Of a DNA stretch of 64,000 nt, positions 1 through 9,393 are shown in pieces. Both the position numbers and the translations under genes were made by a program. The first letter of the stretch is position 1, and every line of letters starts with the position of its first letter. The notes under the pieces were generated by a model, which saw only the letters and a program-made list of their open reading frames with translations, was not told the origin of the DNA and did no database searches. The stretch comes from SXOA01 sp051004015 (GTDB lineage Bacteria; Planctomycetota; Planctomycetia; Pirellulales; Pirellulaceae), in NCBI GenBank assembly GCA_051004015.1, contig JBPCKT010000063.1, positions 124,001 to 188,000 on the forward strand. The letters run 5' to 3'.

Positions 1-69
1 AATCACCGCGCAGCCGCAGCAGGACGCGAAGGCGACAAAGACTAGGCCCGAAAGAGAGAGGAGCTGCAT
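1..69 (-). CDS. partial secreted protein, N-terminus only
   Basis: The first 23 codons of a minus-strand gene that runs off the left edge. An ATG at 67-69 begins a short hydrophobic stretch (MQLLSLSGLVFVAFASCCG) that looks like a signal peptide, possibly with a lipobox-like Cys after FAS. No stop codon is seen before the edge. The product cannot be identified. It is divergent from scpA, with about 190 bp between the two starts. Confidence 0.4.
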   Translation of the reverse strand, partial: MQLLSLSGLVFVAFASCCGCAVI

Positions 70-260
70 GGGACACGGAAAACACGGAGGACACGGCAGC
101 GAGAAAAGGCCGCGAAGAGTAGCTGCTGTGGGAAGGGAGCGTCAAGTTCAAAGGCGTGCTAGCAAGCACGTTCCGCTTGCCGGTGCCTTTGCCTCCGTCT
201 AACATCCAAAGTTCGCTCGTTTCGAATTTCGAGATTCGTGCTTTGAGTTTTCTCCCAGTT

Positions 261-1061
261 ATGGATTTCCGCGTCAACCTCGACACCTTCCGCGGGCCGC
301 TGGACCTGCTGCTGTACCTGGTGCGGAAGCATGAGGTGGACGTGGCGGAAATCCCCATCGCGAAGATCACCGAGCAGTACCTGGACTTCCTTGAACTGCT
401 GGAGCAGATGAGCGTGAATGACGTGGGGGACTTTCTGGAGGTGGCCAGCACGCTCGTCGAAATCAAGTCGCGGATGGTGCTGCCGCACGGCGGCGAGGAG
501 CCGACGGAGTGGGAGGACCCGCGGGACGAGCTGGTGGCCAGACTGCTGGAATATAAGAAGTACAAAGATGCGGCCAGCATGCTGGAAGAGCGGAGCCGCG
601 ACTGGCAGCAGCACTACGCCCGTCTGGCGAGCGATCTGCCGCCGCGGGAAGTGGACCCGTCCGATCAGCCAATTCATGAGTTGGAGCTGTGGGACCTGGT
701 CAGCGCGATGGGGCGAATCCTGCGGGAAAGCCAGCGGGTGCAGCCATCGACCATCGTCTACGACGACACTCCCATCCAGGTTTACATGCAGCGGATTCAC
801 GCCACGCTGGCCCGGCGGCAGCGGGCGGCTTTCAGCGAGATGTTCGAGCCGGGGATGCACAAATCGGCCATCGTCGGGGTCTTCCTGGCGGTGCTGGAGC
901 TCTGCCGCCACCACAACGTGCGGGCCGAGCAGAACGACCTGCACGGCGAGATCTACATCGTCCCCACCGAGGGCTTCGACCCCGCGAAGGAGATTACCGC
1001 GGCCGACGATTATTCCGGGCGGCGGCCCGTGGCGGAGGATTTGCCGGTGCGGCCGCGGTGA
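261..1061 (+). CDS. scpA: segregation and condensation protein A (ScpA)
   Basis: A 266-aa kleisin-type subunit that with ScpB and SMC forms the bacterial condensin acting in chromosome compaction and segregation. The family-typical start DFRVNLDTFRGPLDLLLYLV is followed by KHEVDVAEIPIAKITEQYL, and the C-terminal winged-helix segment contains FLAVLELCRHHNVRAEQ. The ATG at 261 is chosen because the ScpA N-terminus starts there. An in-frame ATG at 156 would add 35 residues unlike the family. No scpB or smc lies in the window. The next gene converges from the other strand. Confidence 0.93.
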   Translation: MDFRVNLDTFRGPLDLLLYLVRKHEVDVAEIPIAKITEQYLDFLELLEQMSVNDVGDFLEVASTLVEIKSRMVLPHGGEEPTEWEDPRDELVARLLEYKKYKDAASMLEERSRDWQQHYARLASDLPPREVDPSDQPIHELELWDLVSAMGRILRESQRVQPSTIVYDDTPIQVYMQRIHATLARRQRAAFSEMFEPGMHKSAIVGVFLAVLELCRHHNVRAEQNDLHGEIYIVPTEGFDPAKEITAADDYSGRRPVAEDLPVRPR

Positions 1062-1121
1062 CAAGAAAGGTACTCATCACGCTCCGCGTGATGAAATTCC
1101 TCTCGCGGAGCGAGAGGAGTA

Positions 1122-1784
1122 CTATTCTTGAGACTCCGACTTCGCGTCGGCTTCCTTTTCCTCGACTACCTTCTCCTTCACGTCCTCTTCCGCCGGCTTC
1201 TTGGTCGGTGTCGGTTCCTTCGCCTCCGCGGAAGTTCCCCACGGAATCTGGGAGCCGATGATCACCGTGACGGCTCCGACGGCGACCAGAATCATGCCGG
1301 CCAAGAACAGTGGATTCATGTTCCAATTCTTTCGCGTCCACATCGTGAAGATGGCGTTGACGACCGGTGCGCAACCAAACACGAGAGGCATCACCAGCAA
1401 AGGCGGCGGATAAGGCTTGGTCGGCGCATAGTTGAGCGCAATTAGAAGAAACAGAGCCCCGAAGGCCCCCGCTCCGCCGGCAATCAGGCTCCACCAGATG
1501 CCGTTCATTGACCAGCCGGAAAAGAGTCCCTGGCCCGGCTCCATGACGCCGAACTGGATGAGCAAGGCCGGGGCGACAATCGCCACGATCAGGTAGGCGA
1601 TGCCGACGCAGATAAACGGGCGCAAGCGACCGTAGCTGACCTCCGGTCCTCCCTCCGTCTCGACCACGGTCATGGCATTGTGGCCCCAGGTGAGAAGCGG
1701 GCCATAAATGCCCCAGAATAAGGCGGTCGTGACGGCGGCAATGGCCATCAGAAAGATACTCGAGTTGCCACCATGTCCAGCCAT
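1122..1784 (-). CDS. multi-pass membrane protein with charged C-terminal tail
   Basis: A 220-aa protein with about five hydrophobic segments (roughly residues 8-30, 58-80, 95-118, 125-145 and 158-178), then a cytosolic-looking Lys/Glu-rich tail of about 40 residues (KKPAEEDVKEKVVEEKEAD). The layout resembles small drug/metabolite-type permeases, but no transporter signature can be named. It ends 61 bp from the convergent scpA. Function is unknown, though the reading frame looks real because of its regular membrane pattern. Confidence 0.7.
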   Translation of the reverse strand: MAGHGGNSSIFLMAIAAVTTALFWGIYGPLLTWGHNAMTVVETEGGPEVSYGRLRPFICVGIAYLIVAIVAPALLIQFGVMEPGQGLFSGWSMNGIWWSLIAGGAGAFGALFLLIALNYAPTKPYPPPLLVMPLVFGCAPVVNAIFTMWTRKNWNMNPLFLAGMILVAVGAVTVIIGSQIPWGTSAEAKEPTPTKKPAEEDVKEKVVEEKEADAKSESQE

Positions 1785-1916
1785 GTCAGGGTCTCCGCGT
1801 CTCTGTGTGCCTTTTGGGAATGCTCAGTTTAGCACGGTAGTGGCGAGGCTTGTAGGACCGCGCAGAGCTCCGTCCAATGAGAAGACGCCGACACGCGGGC
1901 CGCGTGTGGCTACCAG

Positions 1917-2966
1917 TTACCGCCACCTAAAAATCCGCAGCGCAATCACGAACGTGACACCGCCCCACACGGCGAGGATTGTGAGCTCCGGCCAGAGTTG
2001 CCAGGCGGATTGGCCGTCGAGCATCACGCCGCGGAGCGCGTCGTTGAGCGCGGTCAGCGGCAGCAGGCGGATGATCGGGTGGGCAGCTTCGGGGAAGCGC
2101 TCGTAGGAGAAGAAGACGCCGGAGAGTATCCACATCGGCAGCATGACGAGGTTCATCAGCCCGGAGACTGTCTCCACCGTCTTGGCTCGGCTGGCGACGA
2201 GTAGGCCGATCCCCGCGAAGCTGACGCCGCCGAGCGTGATCACGCCCAAGAGCAAGAGCAGGTTCCCCTGGCAGGTGACGCCGAAGACCAGCCACGCGAA
2301 ACCGAGCAGAATCAGCACTTCCGGAACGGTGAAGATCAGGCGGCTGAGCATGACTCCAAATAGGAAGTCGCTACGGCGCATCGGCGTGGCCAGAAACCGT
2401 TTGAGCAGCTTGCGAGTCCGCAGGTCCGCGAGGGCAAAGCCGACGCCCCACAGGCCGCCCCCCATCAAGTTCATGCCAAGCATCCCGGGCATCAGGTAGT
2501 CGATGTAACGCGTTCCCATCTCCTCGAGGTGCTTTTGCTCGATGGCTGGCGAGTTTTTCGTATTGGCTGCTGAAGCTTCTGTTCCCCGGAGGGCCAGTTC
2601 CGCCGCGTAACGGGCCAGCAGGCTTTCCGCCCGGTGCGGCTCATCCCAAACGATGTATTTCGAACCGTCCGCGGATTCCGTTTCAAGGACGAGGTCCGTC
2701 TTCCCCGCTCGCAGCCGCCGTTTCCAATCTTCTTTGGGCGATAGCGTCAGCTTAAACCGCTTGTCGTCGGCGAGCCTCTTGTGCAATGCCTCCGCGCCGC
2801 TGCCGACCAGGTCTACGGCTATCGGCTGCTCGATGGGTCGCTGGCGGAAGGCTATGCCCAGGGCCAGCGCCATGAGCAGCGGAAAGCCGTAGACCCAAAA
2901 GATGGCGGCCGGCTCGCGGTAAAACTCGCGGATGCGCGAAGCGGTGATTTGCAGGAGGGCGTTCAC
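1917..2966 (-). CDS. ABC-2 type transporter permease
   Basis: A 349-aa membrane subunit of an ABC exporter. It has an N-terminal transmembrane segment (about residues 20-40), a long extracytoplasmic loop up to about residue 165, and five further segments in the C-terminal half, the usual ABC2_membrane layout. The sequence RKLLKRFLATPMRRSDFLFG before the second segment and a C-terminal LPLTALNDALRGVML region are typical of drug or lipid export permeases. Its start overlaps the stop of the upstream ATPase gene by 4 bp, so the two are surely co-translated and form one transporter. The substrate is unknown. Confidence 0.88.
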   Translation of the reverse strand: MNALLQITASRIREFYREPAAIFWVYGFPLLMALALGIAFRQRPIEQPIAVDLVGSGAEALHKRLADDKRFKLTLSPKEDWKRRLRAGKTDLVLETESADGSKYIVWDEPHRAESLLARYAAELALRGTEASAANTKNSPAIEQKHLEEMGTRYIDYLMPGMLGMNLMGGGLWGVGFALADLRTRKLLKRFLATPMRRSDFLFGVMLSRLIFTVPEVLILLGFAWLVFGVTCQGNLLLLLGVITLGGVSFAGIGLLVASRAKTVETVSGLMNLVMLPMWILSGVFFSYERFPEAAHPIIRLLPLTALNDALRGVMLDGQSAWQLWPELTILAVWGGVTFVIALRIFRWR

Positions 2967-3919
2967 TTTTTCTTGTCCTCCTCTCCTGCTTCTTGCAAGT
3001 GGCGGCCGGTGAGAGAGACGAAAACGTCTTCCAGCGTGGCATGACGGGTCGTCAGCGTGGAAAGTTCACTGCCGCGTGACTGCAAAAACGACAGCAGGCC
3101 GGGAATCGCCAGGTGCGGCTCGGTGACGGAGAGGCTGAATGTGCCGGTGTCGGTGCGGACCGCGTTGACGGAAGCGACTTGCTTCAGCTCTTCATCCGCA
3201 ATCGTCACTTCGCCGCTGATGGCGAAGTCCACAACGTGCTCGCCCCCCAGTTGAGAAATCAGATCCTTGGGCGAGCCGAGAGCGATGACCTTTCCATGAT
3301 CGACCACCGCGACGCGGTCGCAGAGCCGCTCGGCTTCGTCCATGTAATGCGTGGTGAGCATGATGGTGCGACCGGATTTGCGGAAGGCGTGGATGATCTC
3401 CCACAGTTGCCGCCGGGATTGCGGGTCGAGACCCGTCGTGGGCTCATCGAGGAAGAGGATTTGCGGATCGCCGACAATCGCCAGGGCCACCGCCAACCGC
3501 TGCTTCTGTCCGCCGGAGAGGGTCTTGATCCAAGCGCCCGATTTGTCCTCCAGCGAGACGCGGGCAATCGCTTCCTCCGGCGTCAGTCCGCTAGGGTAGA
3601 AGCTGCGGAACAGGGCCACCGTTTCCCGCACCGAAAGCTTCTCCGAAAGCTGCGTCTCCTGCAGCGAGATGCCGATGAGCTGGCGGATGGCGGCATCGTC
3701 CCGGCCCCAGTGGTGGCCGAGGATTTCGACCTGCCCCGAGGTGGCGTCGAGCAACCCCTCCAGGATTTCCATCGTCGTCGTCTTGCCCGCCCCGTTAGGG
3801 CCGAGCAGGCCAAAACACTCGCCAACGTCCACCGCCAGGTCCACGCCGCGCACGGCTTCCACCGGCGGCCGGCCGTCGTAACGCTTGGTCAGTTTCGAGC
3901 AGATGATCGCCCCATTCAT
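2963..3919 (-). CDS. ABC transporter ATP-binding protein
   Basis: A 318-aa nucleotide-binding subunit. It has Walker A GPNGAGKTT (residues 40-48), the Q-loop around SLQETQLSEK, the signature LSGGQKQR (134-141), Walker B ILFLDEP (154-160) and the H-loop TTHYMDEAE. A roughly 90-residue C-terminal extension with a regulatory-domain-like layout resembles drug/ABC-2 exporter ATPases (CcmA/DrrA type). It is the first gene of a two-gene operon with the permease (4-bp overlap). It probably powers export of a hydrophobic compound; the substrate cannot be told from sequence. Confidence 0.93.
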   Translation of the reverse strand: MNGAIICSKLTKRYDGRPPVEAVRGVDLAVDVGECFGLLGPNGAGKTTTMEILEGLLDATSGQVEILGHHWGRDDAAIRQLIGISLQETQLSEKLSVRETVALFRSFYPSGLTPEEAIARVSLEDKSGAWIKTLSGGQKQRLAVALAIVGDPQILFLDEPTTGLDPQSRRQLWEIIHAFRKSGRTIMLTTHYMDEAERLCDRVAVVDHGKVIALGSPKDLISQLGGEHVVDFAISGEVTIADEELKQVASVNAVRTDTGTFSLSVTEPHLAIPGLLSFLQSRGSELSTLTTRHATLEDVFVSLTGRHLQEAGEEDKKK

Positions 3920-3967
3920 GCGGCGATTATAATGACACGACCATGTCCCACGAAGGGTCCGTCTTCC

Positions 3968-4462
3968 CTACAGCTTGATTTCCGGTACTTCGTTCTTTCC
4001 CGGAACGACCTTGTACCGCAGCGGAGTGTCCCTTGGGCTGGCATACTTCGGCGGCAGCAGATTGGGGCCATCGCGGACGACTTCCTCGCCAATCTGCCGC
4101 GGCTCGCGGAGCTCGATAGTGATGGCGTATTCTCCGGCGGGAGCGCCGTCGCCAGACTTGAGCGTGGTCATCTCGAATCGGCCGGCGGCATCGGTGTTGC
4201 CGATCGGCTGGGGGACTTTTTCTGAGGGCGGTATCAGCGGATGAAACACCACCATCGCTTCCGCCAGCGGCTGATTCTGGTACAGCACCCGGCCTTCGAC
4301 GGGGTGGCACCGCGGGCCGGTTTTGCCGCCGCAGCCGGCGAGGAAGAGGAATGACAGAGAGACGGAGAGACAGAGAGTGGGGGAGAATGAGTGAAAGCGT
4401 ACGCAGTACTGAGTACTCAGTACTGAGTACCCAGTAGCCAAGTCGCTTGAAGGTTCAATCAC
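3968..4462 (-). CDS. small lipoprotein with carboxypeptidase-regulatory-like domain
   Basis: A lipoprotein-type signal FLFLAGCGG precedes a single beta-sandwich of the kind common in planctomycete small secreted proteins: PVEGRVLYQNQPLAEAMVVFHP, then GRFEMTTLKSGDGAPAGEYAI. Mature length is about 120 aa. The only in-frame ATG (4462) lies upstream of an AGTACT-rich repeat that is read through as TGYSVLSTQYC. The true start may therefore be a non-ATG codon nearer the signal peptide. It sits just downstream of the DUF1559 gene on the same strand, a frequent planctomycete pairing. Confidence 0.72.
   Translation of the reverse strand: MIEPSSDLATGYSVLSTQYCVRFHSFSPTLCLSVSLSFLFLAGCGGKTGPRCHPVEGRVLYQNQPLAEAMVVFHPLIPPSEKVPQPIGNTDAAGRFEMTTLKSGDGAPAGEYAITIELREPRQIGEEVVRDGPNLLPPKYASPRDTPLRYKVVPGKNEVPEIKL
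4405..4430. repeat. AGTACT palindromic tandem repeat
   Basis: Four AGTACT palindromes joined by GAG or C. The tract lies inside or just upstream of the lipoprotein start region. A closely related tract lies at 10699-10726. Confidence 0.7.
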
Positions 4463-4513
4463 GCTCTGCCTTTCTCTAACTTCTTCTCTCCGCCCTCAAT
4501 CCTCTAACATCTC

Positions 4514-5482
4514 CTAATACTCCCCCACCACCGGCTGTCCGCTGCCGCGGGTGACGAGGTCGGCGAGGGTGCGGAGGTTGGTCGATTCCCCCAGGAAGCG
4601 CACCGCGCCGTCCGCCATAAGAAAGTTAGCCCCCTGCGGATGAAAGCTGTAGAAGCAGTGCCCCCACTCGTTGGAATTATTGATGGCGGGAAATCCAGGA
4701 ATGGTACCGAAGGAAGCGTTCCACGGCTTGCGCTGGCCGATCTCGTAGGCATTGTCGGTGGTGGCCCAGGCCCCGCCGCGGGCCCGGATTTTGATCGCGC
4801 CCACGTAGTCCACGCCAAAAAAGTTGCGCTTTCGCCATACGTCCTCGCGGCCGGCGCACTCCCCCACCATGATGCTATTCGCCGTTCCATCCGTCACTTC
4901 GGCCAGCGTGTTGGACGGGTTCATCGCGCTGAACCAGCAAATGACGCCGCGCAGGTCTTGCCCCGTGCTGATCCGCGCCGCGGCCGGCAGCGAAAGGTTG
5001 ATGTCGGGGTGGACGCCGGCGGGAGTGAAGTAGTCCCCCACCGCGCCGGTCTTGCTTGGCGTCGATGTCTCCGGCTTGTCCTGGATGCGAAACGGTTTGG
5101 GCGTCGACGTACATCGCAACAGCGGCAGCCGGCGCAGAGCGATGGTGCGGTTAGGCTCGCGCCACCAATCGACATTCATGTCATAACCCTGAACGATGTC
5201 CTGCTGCTCCAAGTACGGCAGCACGAAGGGGGCCCAGTTATTCTGCCCGCCGGCTGCCGGATTGGTGTAGGCCAGCGGCAGTTGCCGCGTGGCGTCGTGC
5301 ATCGTATGGAATGCCAATCCCAACTGCCGCAGGTTGTTCAGGCAATGAGCCCGGCGGGAAGCCTCCCGCGCAAATTGCACCGCGGGCAGCAGCAGCGCGA
5401 CCAGAATGCCGATGATCGCAATGACGACCAGCAGCTCGATGAGCGTAAAGCCGCGTCTTCGGGAGCGAAACGTACCTGTCAT
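4514..5482 (-). CDS. DUF1559 domain protein with type IV pilin-like N-terminus
   Basis: A 322-aa protein with the prepilin-type signal RRGFTLIELLVVIAIIGIL (GFTLIE cleavage and methylation motif, then a hydrophobic helix) at residues 9-30. The DUF1559 body follows with LLPAVQFAREASRRAHCLNN and the family-typical C-terminal FHPQGANFLMADGAVRFL. These proteins are greatly expanded in planctomycetes and are thought to be pseudopilin-like surface or secretion proteins; their precise role is unknown. It probably shares a transcript with the downstream lipoprotein. Confidence 0.95.
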   Translation of the reverse strand: MTGTFRSRRRGFTLIELLVVIAIIGILVALLLPAVQFAREASRRAHCLNNLRQLGLAFHTMHDATRQLPLAYTNPAAGGQNNWAPFVLPYLEQQDIVQGYDMNVDWWREPNRTIALRRLPLLRCTSTPKPFRIQDKPETSTPSKTGAVGDYFTPAGVHPDINLSLPAAARISTGQDLRGVICWFSAMNPSNTLAEVTDGTANSIMVGECAGREDVWRKRNFFGVDYVGAIKIRARGGAWATTDNAYEIGQRKPWNASFGTIPGFPAINNSNEWGHCFYSFHPQGANFLMADGAVRFLGESTNLRTLADLVTRGSGQPVVGEY

Positions 5483-5727
5483 GGTTGCCTTTCAAGGATG
5501 GCCGAGCGTGAGTCCGCACGTGTAAGGCAACTCGAGTGCCAAGGCGCAATTGGGCGGAATAAGCTGGGGGGCCGAAGCACCTCTGGCGAAAAAATGTTCG
5601 CGCAGGGCGAAAGGCTCGCCGCGCCACCGTCCGGACTTCGCGCCAGAAGGTACAATTGCCAAACAAGTTGCGCTTTCCCATTTCCCCTGTCCACAGCGGT
5701 TGACTGGCCCCCCAGCAGGACTTCCTC

Positions 5728-7374
5728 GTGACCACCACCCACGATAAACCTTCGTCTGCAAAAGACTTGCTGCTTCCCAGCCTGTTGGCCGAATTGAACG
5801 CTCTCCAGGAGCAAATCGCGCTGGGCGGAGGTCCCGCAGCAATCGACCGGCAACATGCCAAAGGCCGGCTGACAGCGCGGGAGCGAATTACCCGGCTCAT
5901 AGATCCTGATACGACTCCCCTTGAAATCGGCCTTTGGGCCGCGCACGGCATGTACGAGAAGTGGGGCGGAGCGCCGAGCGCCGGAGTTGTGACGACCATC
6001 GCCTCCGTCGCCGGTCGCCGCCACATGATTGTGGCTAACGACGCCACCGTGAAGGCCGGCGCGTTCTTTCCCGCCACGGCGAAGAAGGTCCTGCGAGCTC
6101 AGCGCATCGCATTCGCCAATCGACTGCCGCTCATCTATCTCGTCGACTCCGCCGGCATCTTCCTGCCGCTGCAAGAAGATGTCTTTCCCGACGAGGACGA
6201 CTTCGGACGCATCTTCCGCAACAACGCCGTCCTCTCCGCCTCGGGCATCGGCCAGATCGCGGCCATCATGGGGAACTGCGTCGCCGGCGGCGGGTACTTG
6301 CCCGTCCTGTGCGACAAGCTGCTGATGACCGAAGGTTCGGGGCTGTATCTGGCGGGGCCGGCGCTGGTGAAGAGTGCCATCGGGCAGGAAGTCTCCAGCG
6401 AAGAACTTGGCGGCGCGGAGATGCACGCCGCCATCAGCGGCACCATCGACTATCACGAACCCAATGACGAAGCCTGCCTGGAGCGCATTCGCCGCCTCGT
6501 CGGCGCTCATCGTCCGGATGAAGCTCAGCCGCCCCATCCCTTCGTCCGCCACGAGTCCGTCGAGCCCGCCCGCCCCGGCAGCGACCTCTATGACCTCATC
6601 GATGCCGATCCACAGCGCAACTACGAAGTGCGGGACGTGCTCAACTGCCTGGTCGATGCCGGTTCGTTCGAGGAATACAAGGCGGAGTATGGCCAGACCC
6701 TCGTCTGCGGCACCGCCCGCCTCGGCGGCTTTCCCGTCGGCATCGTGGCCAACCAGCGGCACCGGATCAAAACGGCCCGCGGCGAATACCAGTTCGGCGG
6801 CGTCATCTACGTCGACTCCGCGGAGAAAGCCGCCCGCTTTGTGATGAACTGCAACCAGGACTGGCTGCCGATCCTGTTCCTGCAGGACGTCAACGGCTTC
6901 ATGGTCGGCCGGGACAGCGAGCGGGCCGGCATCATCAAGGCCGGGGCCAAGCTGGTCAGCGCCGTCAGCAACAGCCGCGTGCCGAAGATTACGCTGCTCA
7001 CCGGCGGCAGTTACGGGGCGGGAAACTACGCCCTCTGCGGCAAGGCTTTTGACCCCCGCTTCATCTTCGCCTGGCCCACCGCCCGCTGCGCCGTGATGGG
7101 CCCGGCCCAGGCCACCAGCACGCTCCTGGACGTGATGGTTGCCAGCTTGAAAAAACAAGGCCAGCAAGTCGATGCCGCCGAACTGGAACAACTCCGCGAA
7201 CAAGTCGCCGGCGACTACGAACGGCAAACCGACGTCCGCTATGCCGCCGCCCGCGGCTGGGTGGACGCCATCCTCGACCCCGCCACCACCCGCCCGGTCT
7301 TGATCGACACCCTCTCCCTGGTCACCCGCCACGCCAGCGACGAGCCGTTTAGGGTGGGGGTGTATCAGGTGTAG
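5728..7374 (+). CDS. acyl-CoA carboxylase, carboxyltransferase (beta) subunit
   Basis: A 548-aa carboxyltransferase subunit that moves CO2 from carboxybiotin to an acyl-CoA. Both crotonase-like halves are present. The N-terminal half has AKGRLTARERI, VANDATVKAGAFFPATAKK and YLVDSAGIFLPLQ. The C-terminal half has GIVANQRHR, LFLQDVNGFMVG, LLTGGSYGAGNYALCGKAF and PTARCAVMGPAQA. Overall form is closest to methylcrotonyl-CoA carboxylase beta, but propionyl- or geranyl-CoA carboxylase cannot be excluded. The start is a GTG at 5728 with AGCAGGA upstream. No biotin-carboxylase partner is adjacent, so it must come from another locus. Confidence 0.88.
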   Translation: MTTTHDKPSSAKDLLLPSLLAELNALQEQIALGGGPAAIDRQHAKGRLTARERITRLIDPDTTPLEIGLWAAHGMYEKWGGAPSAGVVTTIASVAGRRHMIVANDATVKAGAFFPATAKKVLRAQRIAFANRLPLIYLVDSAGIFLPLQEDVFPDEDDFGRIFRNNAVLSASGIGQIAAIMGNCVAGGGYLPVLCDKLLMTEGSGLYLAGPALVKSAIGQEVSSEELGGAEMHAAISGTIDYHEPNDEACLERIRRLVGAHRPDEAQPPHPFVRHESVEPARPGSDLYDLIDADPQRNYEVRDVLNCLVDAGSFEEYKAEYGQTLVCGTARLGGFPVGIVANQRHRIKTARGEYQFGGVIYVDSAEKAARFVMNCNQDWLPILFLQDVNGFMVGRDSERAGIIKAGAKLVSAVSNSRVPKITLLTGGSYGAGNYALCGKAFDPRFIFAWPTARCAVMGPAQATSTLLDVMVASLKKQGQQVDAAELEQLREQVAGDYERQTDVRYAAARGWVDAILDPATTRPVLIDTLSLVTRHASDEPFRVGVYQV

Positions 7375-7472
7375 AGCGAAGGCGTCAGGAAGAGTTTTCC
7401 CGGCGCGGATTTCTCTGCTGGCGGTCGTTTCCCGCGCGAAAACCCTACCCGACCCTTGCTGGCGTCTTTGAT

Positions 7473-8231
7473 TCACTTTGATTCTCCCGGACGCTCAGCA
7501 GCCTTTTCCTTCTTCTTTTTCCTGTGTCGGAAAAGCTGAGGATTTTCGGCTTCGAATCTCGCCTGTTTTCGATCCTTGATGGCCTGATCGCGAGCCGCTT
7601 TCCGCCCCTCCCGGGCGGCTTCGCGCTCTTCGCGAAGCACGTCAGTCACCAGGTCAGACTCGGCGCTAAGCCGGCTCAATTCCAGATATGCCTGATGCCG
7701 CTCGGCCCGTTCCTCGGAAGACATCGAGATAGGGAGCTTGGTCTCCTGATGCTTTAGGAGCCAGGCCGCGGCCCGCCAGTTTTTGAGGGCCGCTGCCATC
7801 ATGGCCACGGTCGGGCAACTCCTGCGAAACTCCTCCGCCCGCTCGAGGGCTCGGCCAAAATCAGGATCGCTTTGGGCCGCATGCGTGATGGTCCCCGCAT
7901 CCACATCCAACCAGACAGCCGCCTGTCGGCGCGAGAGGCCGAGGCAAAGCAGGATGCAGGCCCGGTTCTTGAGCTCCGCATCGAGCTTCGGCGGCCGCCC
8001 CGTCCGGACAAAGCGGGCGGGGGAGAGGGAAGAGAGCGCGGACTCGATGGAAAAGGCCTCTTCCGCACGGACGGAATTTTTTTCTGCGCTGCAAAACTCG
8101 GCGGGGCTATCGACGCAAGTGCTTTCCAATGAACGACTTGCATCACCTGCATCGGCGACTTTTGCAATGCCCCCCTCCTCAGAAGTGGGGGTGACTGCCA
8201 ACTCATTTGCAAGACACTGTTTTTCTGTCAT
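7473..8231 (-). CDS. HTH protein resembling phage terminase small subunit
   Basis: A 252-aa protein. The first 75 residues are low in recognisable structure. Residues 78-120 (GRPPKLDAELKNRACILL, then LSRRQAAVWLDVDAGTI) form a helix-turn-helix like those in terminase small subunits or Hin-type recombinases. A stretch with TVAMMAAALKNWRAAAWLL follows, then a strongly charged Arg/Lys/Glu coiled-coil tail. ATG 8231 is preferred over an in-frame ATG at 8297. No other phage gene is nearby, so this is an orphan DNA-binding protein of unknown role. Confidence 0.6.
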   Translation of the reverse strand: MTEKQCLANELAVTPTSEEGGIAKVADAGDASRSLESTCVDSPAEFCSAEKNSVRAEEAFSIESALSSLSPARFVRTGRPPKLDAELKNRACILLCLGLSRRQAAVWLDVDAGTITHAAQSDPDFGRALERAEEFRRSCPTVAMMAAALKNWRAAAWLLKHQETKLPISMSSEERAERHQAYLELSRLSAESDLVTDVLREEREAAREGRKAARDQAIKDRKQARFEAENPQLFRHRKKKKEKAAERPGESK

Positions 8232-8400
8232 CGCATTTCTCCTGACTAACGAGGGTGTAACTATTGCCAACTTTGCTCTTAAGATACAATAGTACACATG
8301 ACGCCGTCAAGAGGCAGCGGCCCAGATTTTTCAAGATTTTTTGAAGTGGCCGCAAAATACCGACCGACGGCCAGCGAGGGCCCGTTTCGGGTGGGGGGTA

Positions 8401-9381
8401 TCAGGCGTGAATACCCTCGCCACTTGCGACAGAGCCGGGGTTAGGGTCTGGTGCTTGAATGCGATAGCCGAGCCAACGCATGGCGGCGGCGGCAGATAAC
8501 AGGCAGGCGCTCACCGTGGCCAGATTCACCATACCTGGGAAGAGATGGCGATTGATGTAATGCTCGTAAACCGCATTTCTCTCGTCGAGCGAATAGGAGA
8601 TGTAGTCTCGTAGGGCTTCATTCTTCACAAGCAAGGCAACCAGCGCGGCGACGAATAAACCCAGTATCCACGCGAACGCACGTGGGCGATTGCTCAGAAA
8701 TGCCGGCAGGCAGACGACCGCGATGAGCAGCGGATCAATGGCCTCCTTCCATACATCCCATGTCAGCGCCTTTCTCCAGGCGGCGGAATACCAATACGGC
8801 CACAAGGTGGCATCTTTCCGATACTTGGAATCAATCCAACCCAACAGCGCGAATGTCACGCAGATAAGCAGCATCACGAAGAGAAGCGTGGCCAGCGAAT
8901 ATTGAAACCGCTTGGGTCCTTCACCGCTCGTTCCGTCCGTCTGAACCAACCTCCTGCCCGAAGAAAGCCGAACCATTAGCAGAATGGCAAATGTCGTCAC
9001 CGCGACTGAAATGCCAGCCAGGGTCGTCAACTGCACTTCATATTTCCAGTTCGGCGAGATCGTCAGCCCGAGCAGCCAGGCCAGGAGCAGCCAGCCGACA
9101 GCAATCAATCCTTGGGGCATTCGTATGGCGAGCCGTCCTGGGCCAAGCGCGGTCCAGCCCGCGACGAGAATGACACAGCCGTACAACCAGTACTGATCGA
9201 CATCGCGCCACCAGCCGGACCGCAATAAGAGCAGCCCCGCTTCATCGGTAAGAATCGGCGCAGCAAACGCCAGGAACAGGTAGACACTCATCATCCCGAT
9301 GAGCATCCGAAGTCGTCGGCGCGCGCTTCCCACCGGCGGCGCGATCAGTGGCTCGGCGTTAATTAGGGATGATTTGGTCAT
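8401..9381 (-). CDS. polytopic membrane protein of unknown function
   Basis: A 326-aa protein with about eight hydrophobic segments (near residues 28-46, 68-88, 92-112, 122-138, 166-185, 208-226, 232-250 and 288-306). A polar loop with RLSSGRRLVQTDGTSGEGPK lies in the middle. No family motif is recognised. It lies 12 bp downstream of the dipeptidase gene on the same strand and may be transcribed with it. Confidence 0.65.
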   Translation of the reverse strand: MTKSSLINAEPLIAPPVGSARRRLRMLIGMMSVYLFLAFAAPILTDEAGLLLLRSGWWRDVDQYWLYGCVILVAGWTALGPGRLAIRMPQGLIAVGWLLLAWLLGLTISPNWKYEVQLTTLAGISVAVTTFAILLMVRLSSGRRLVQTDGTSGEGPKRFQYSLATLLFVMLLICVTFALLGWIDSKYRKDATLWPYWYSAAWRKALTWDVWKEAIDPLLIAVVCLPAFLSNRPRAFAWILGLFVAALVALLVKNEALRDYISYSLDERNAVYEHYINRHLFPGMVNLATVSACLLSAAAAMRWLGYRIQAPDPNPGSVASGEGIHA

Positions 9382-9393
9382 GGCAACCCGCGT

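Noticed and set aside
7473..8231. Prophage remnant
   Set aside because: Only one terminase-like HTH protein is present. No portal, capsid, integrase or attachment-site repeat was seen nearby.
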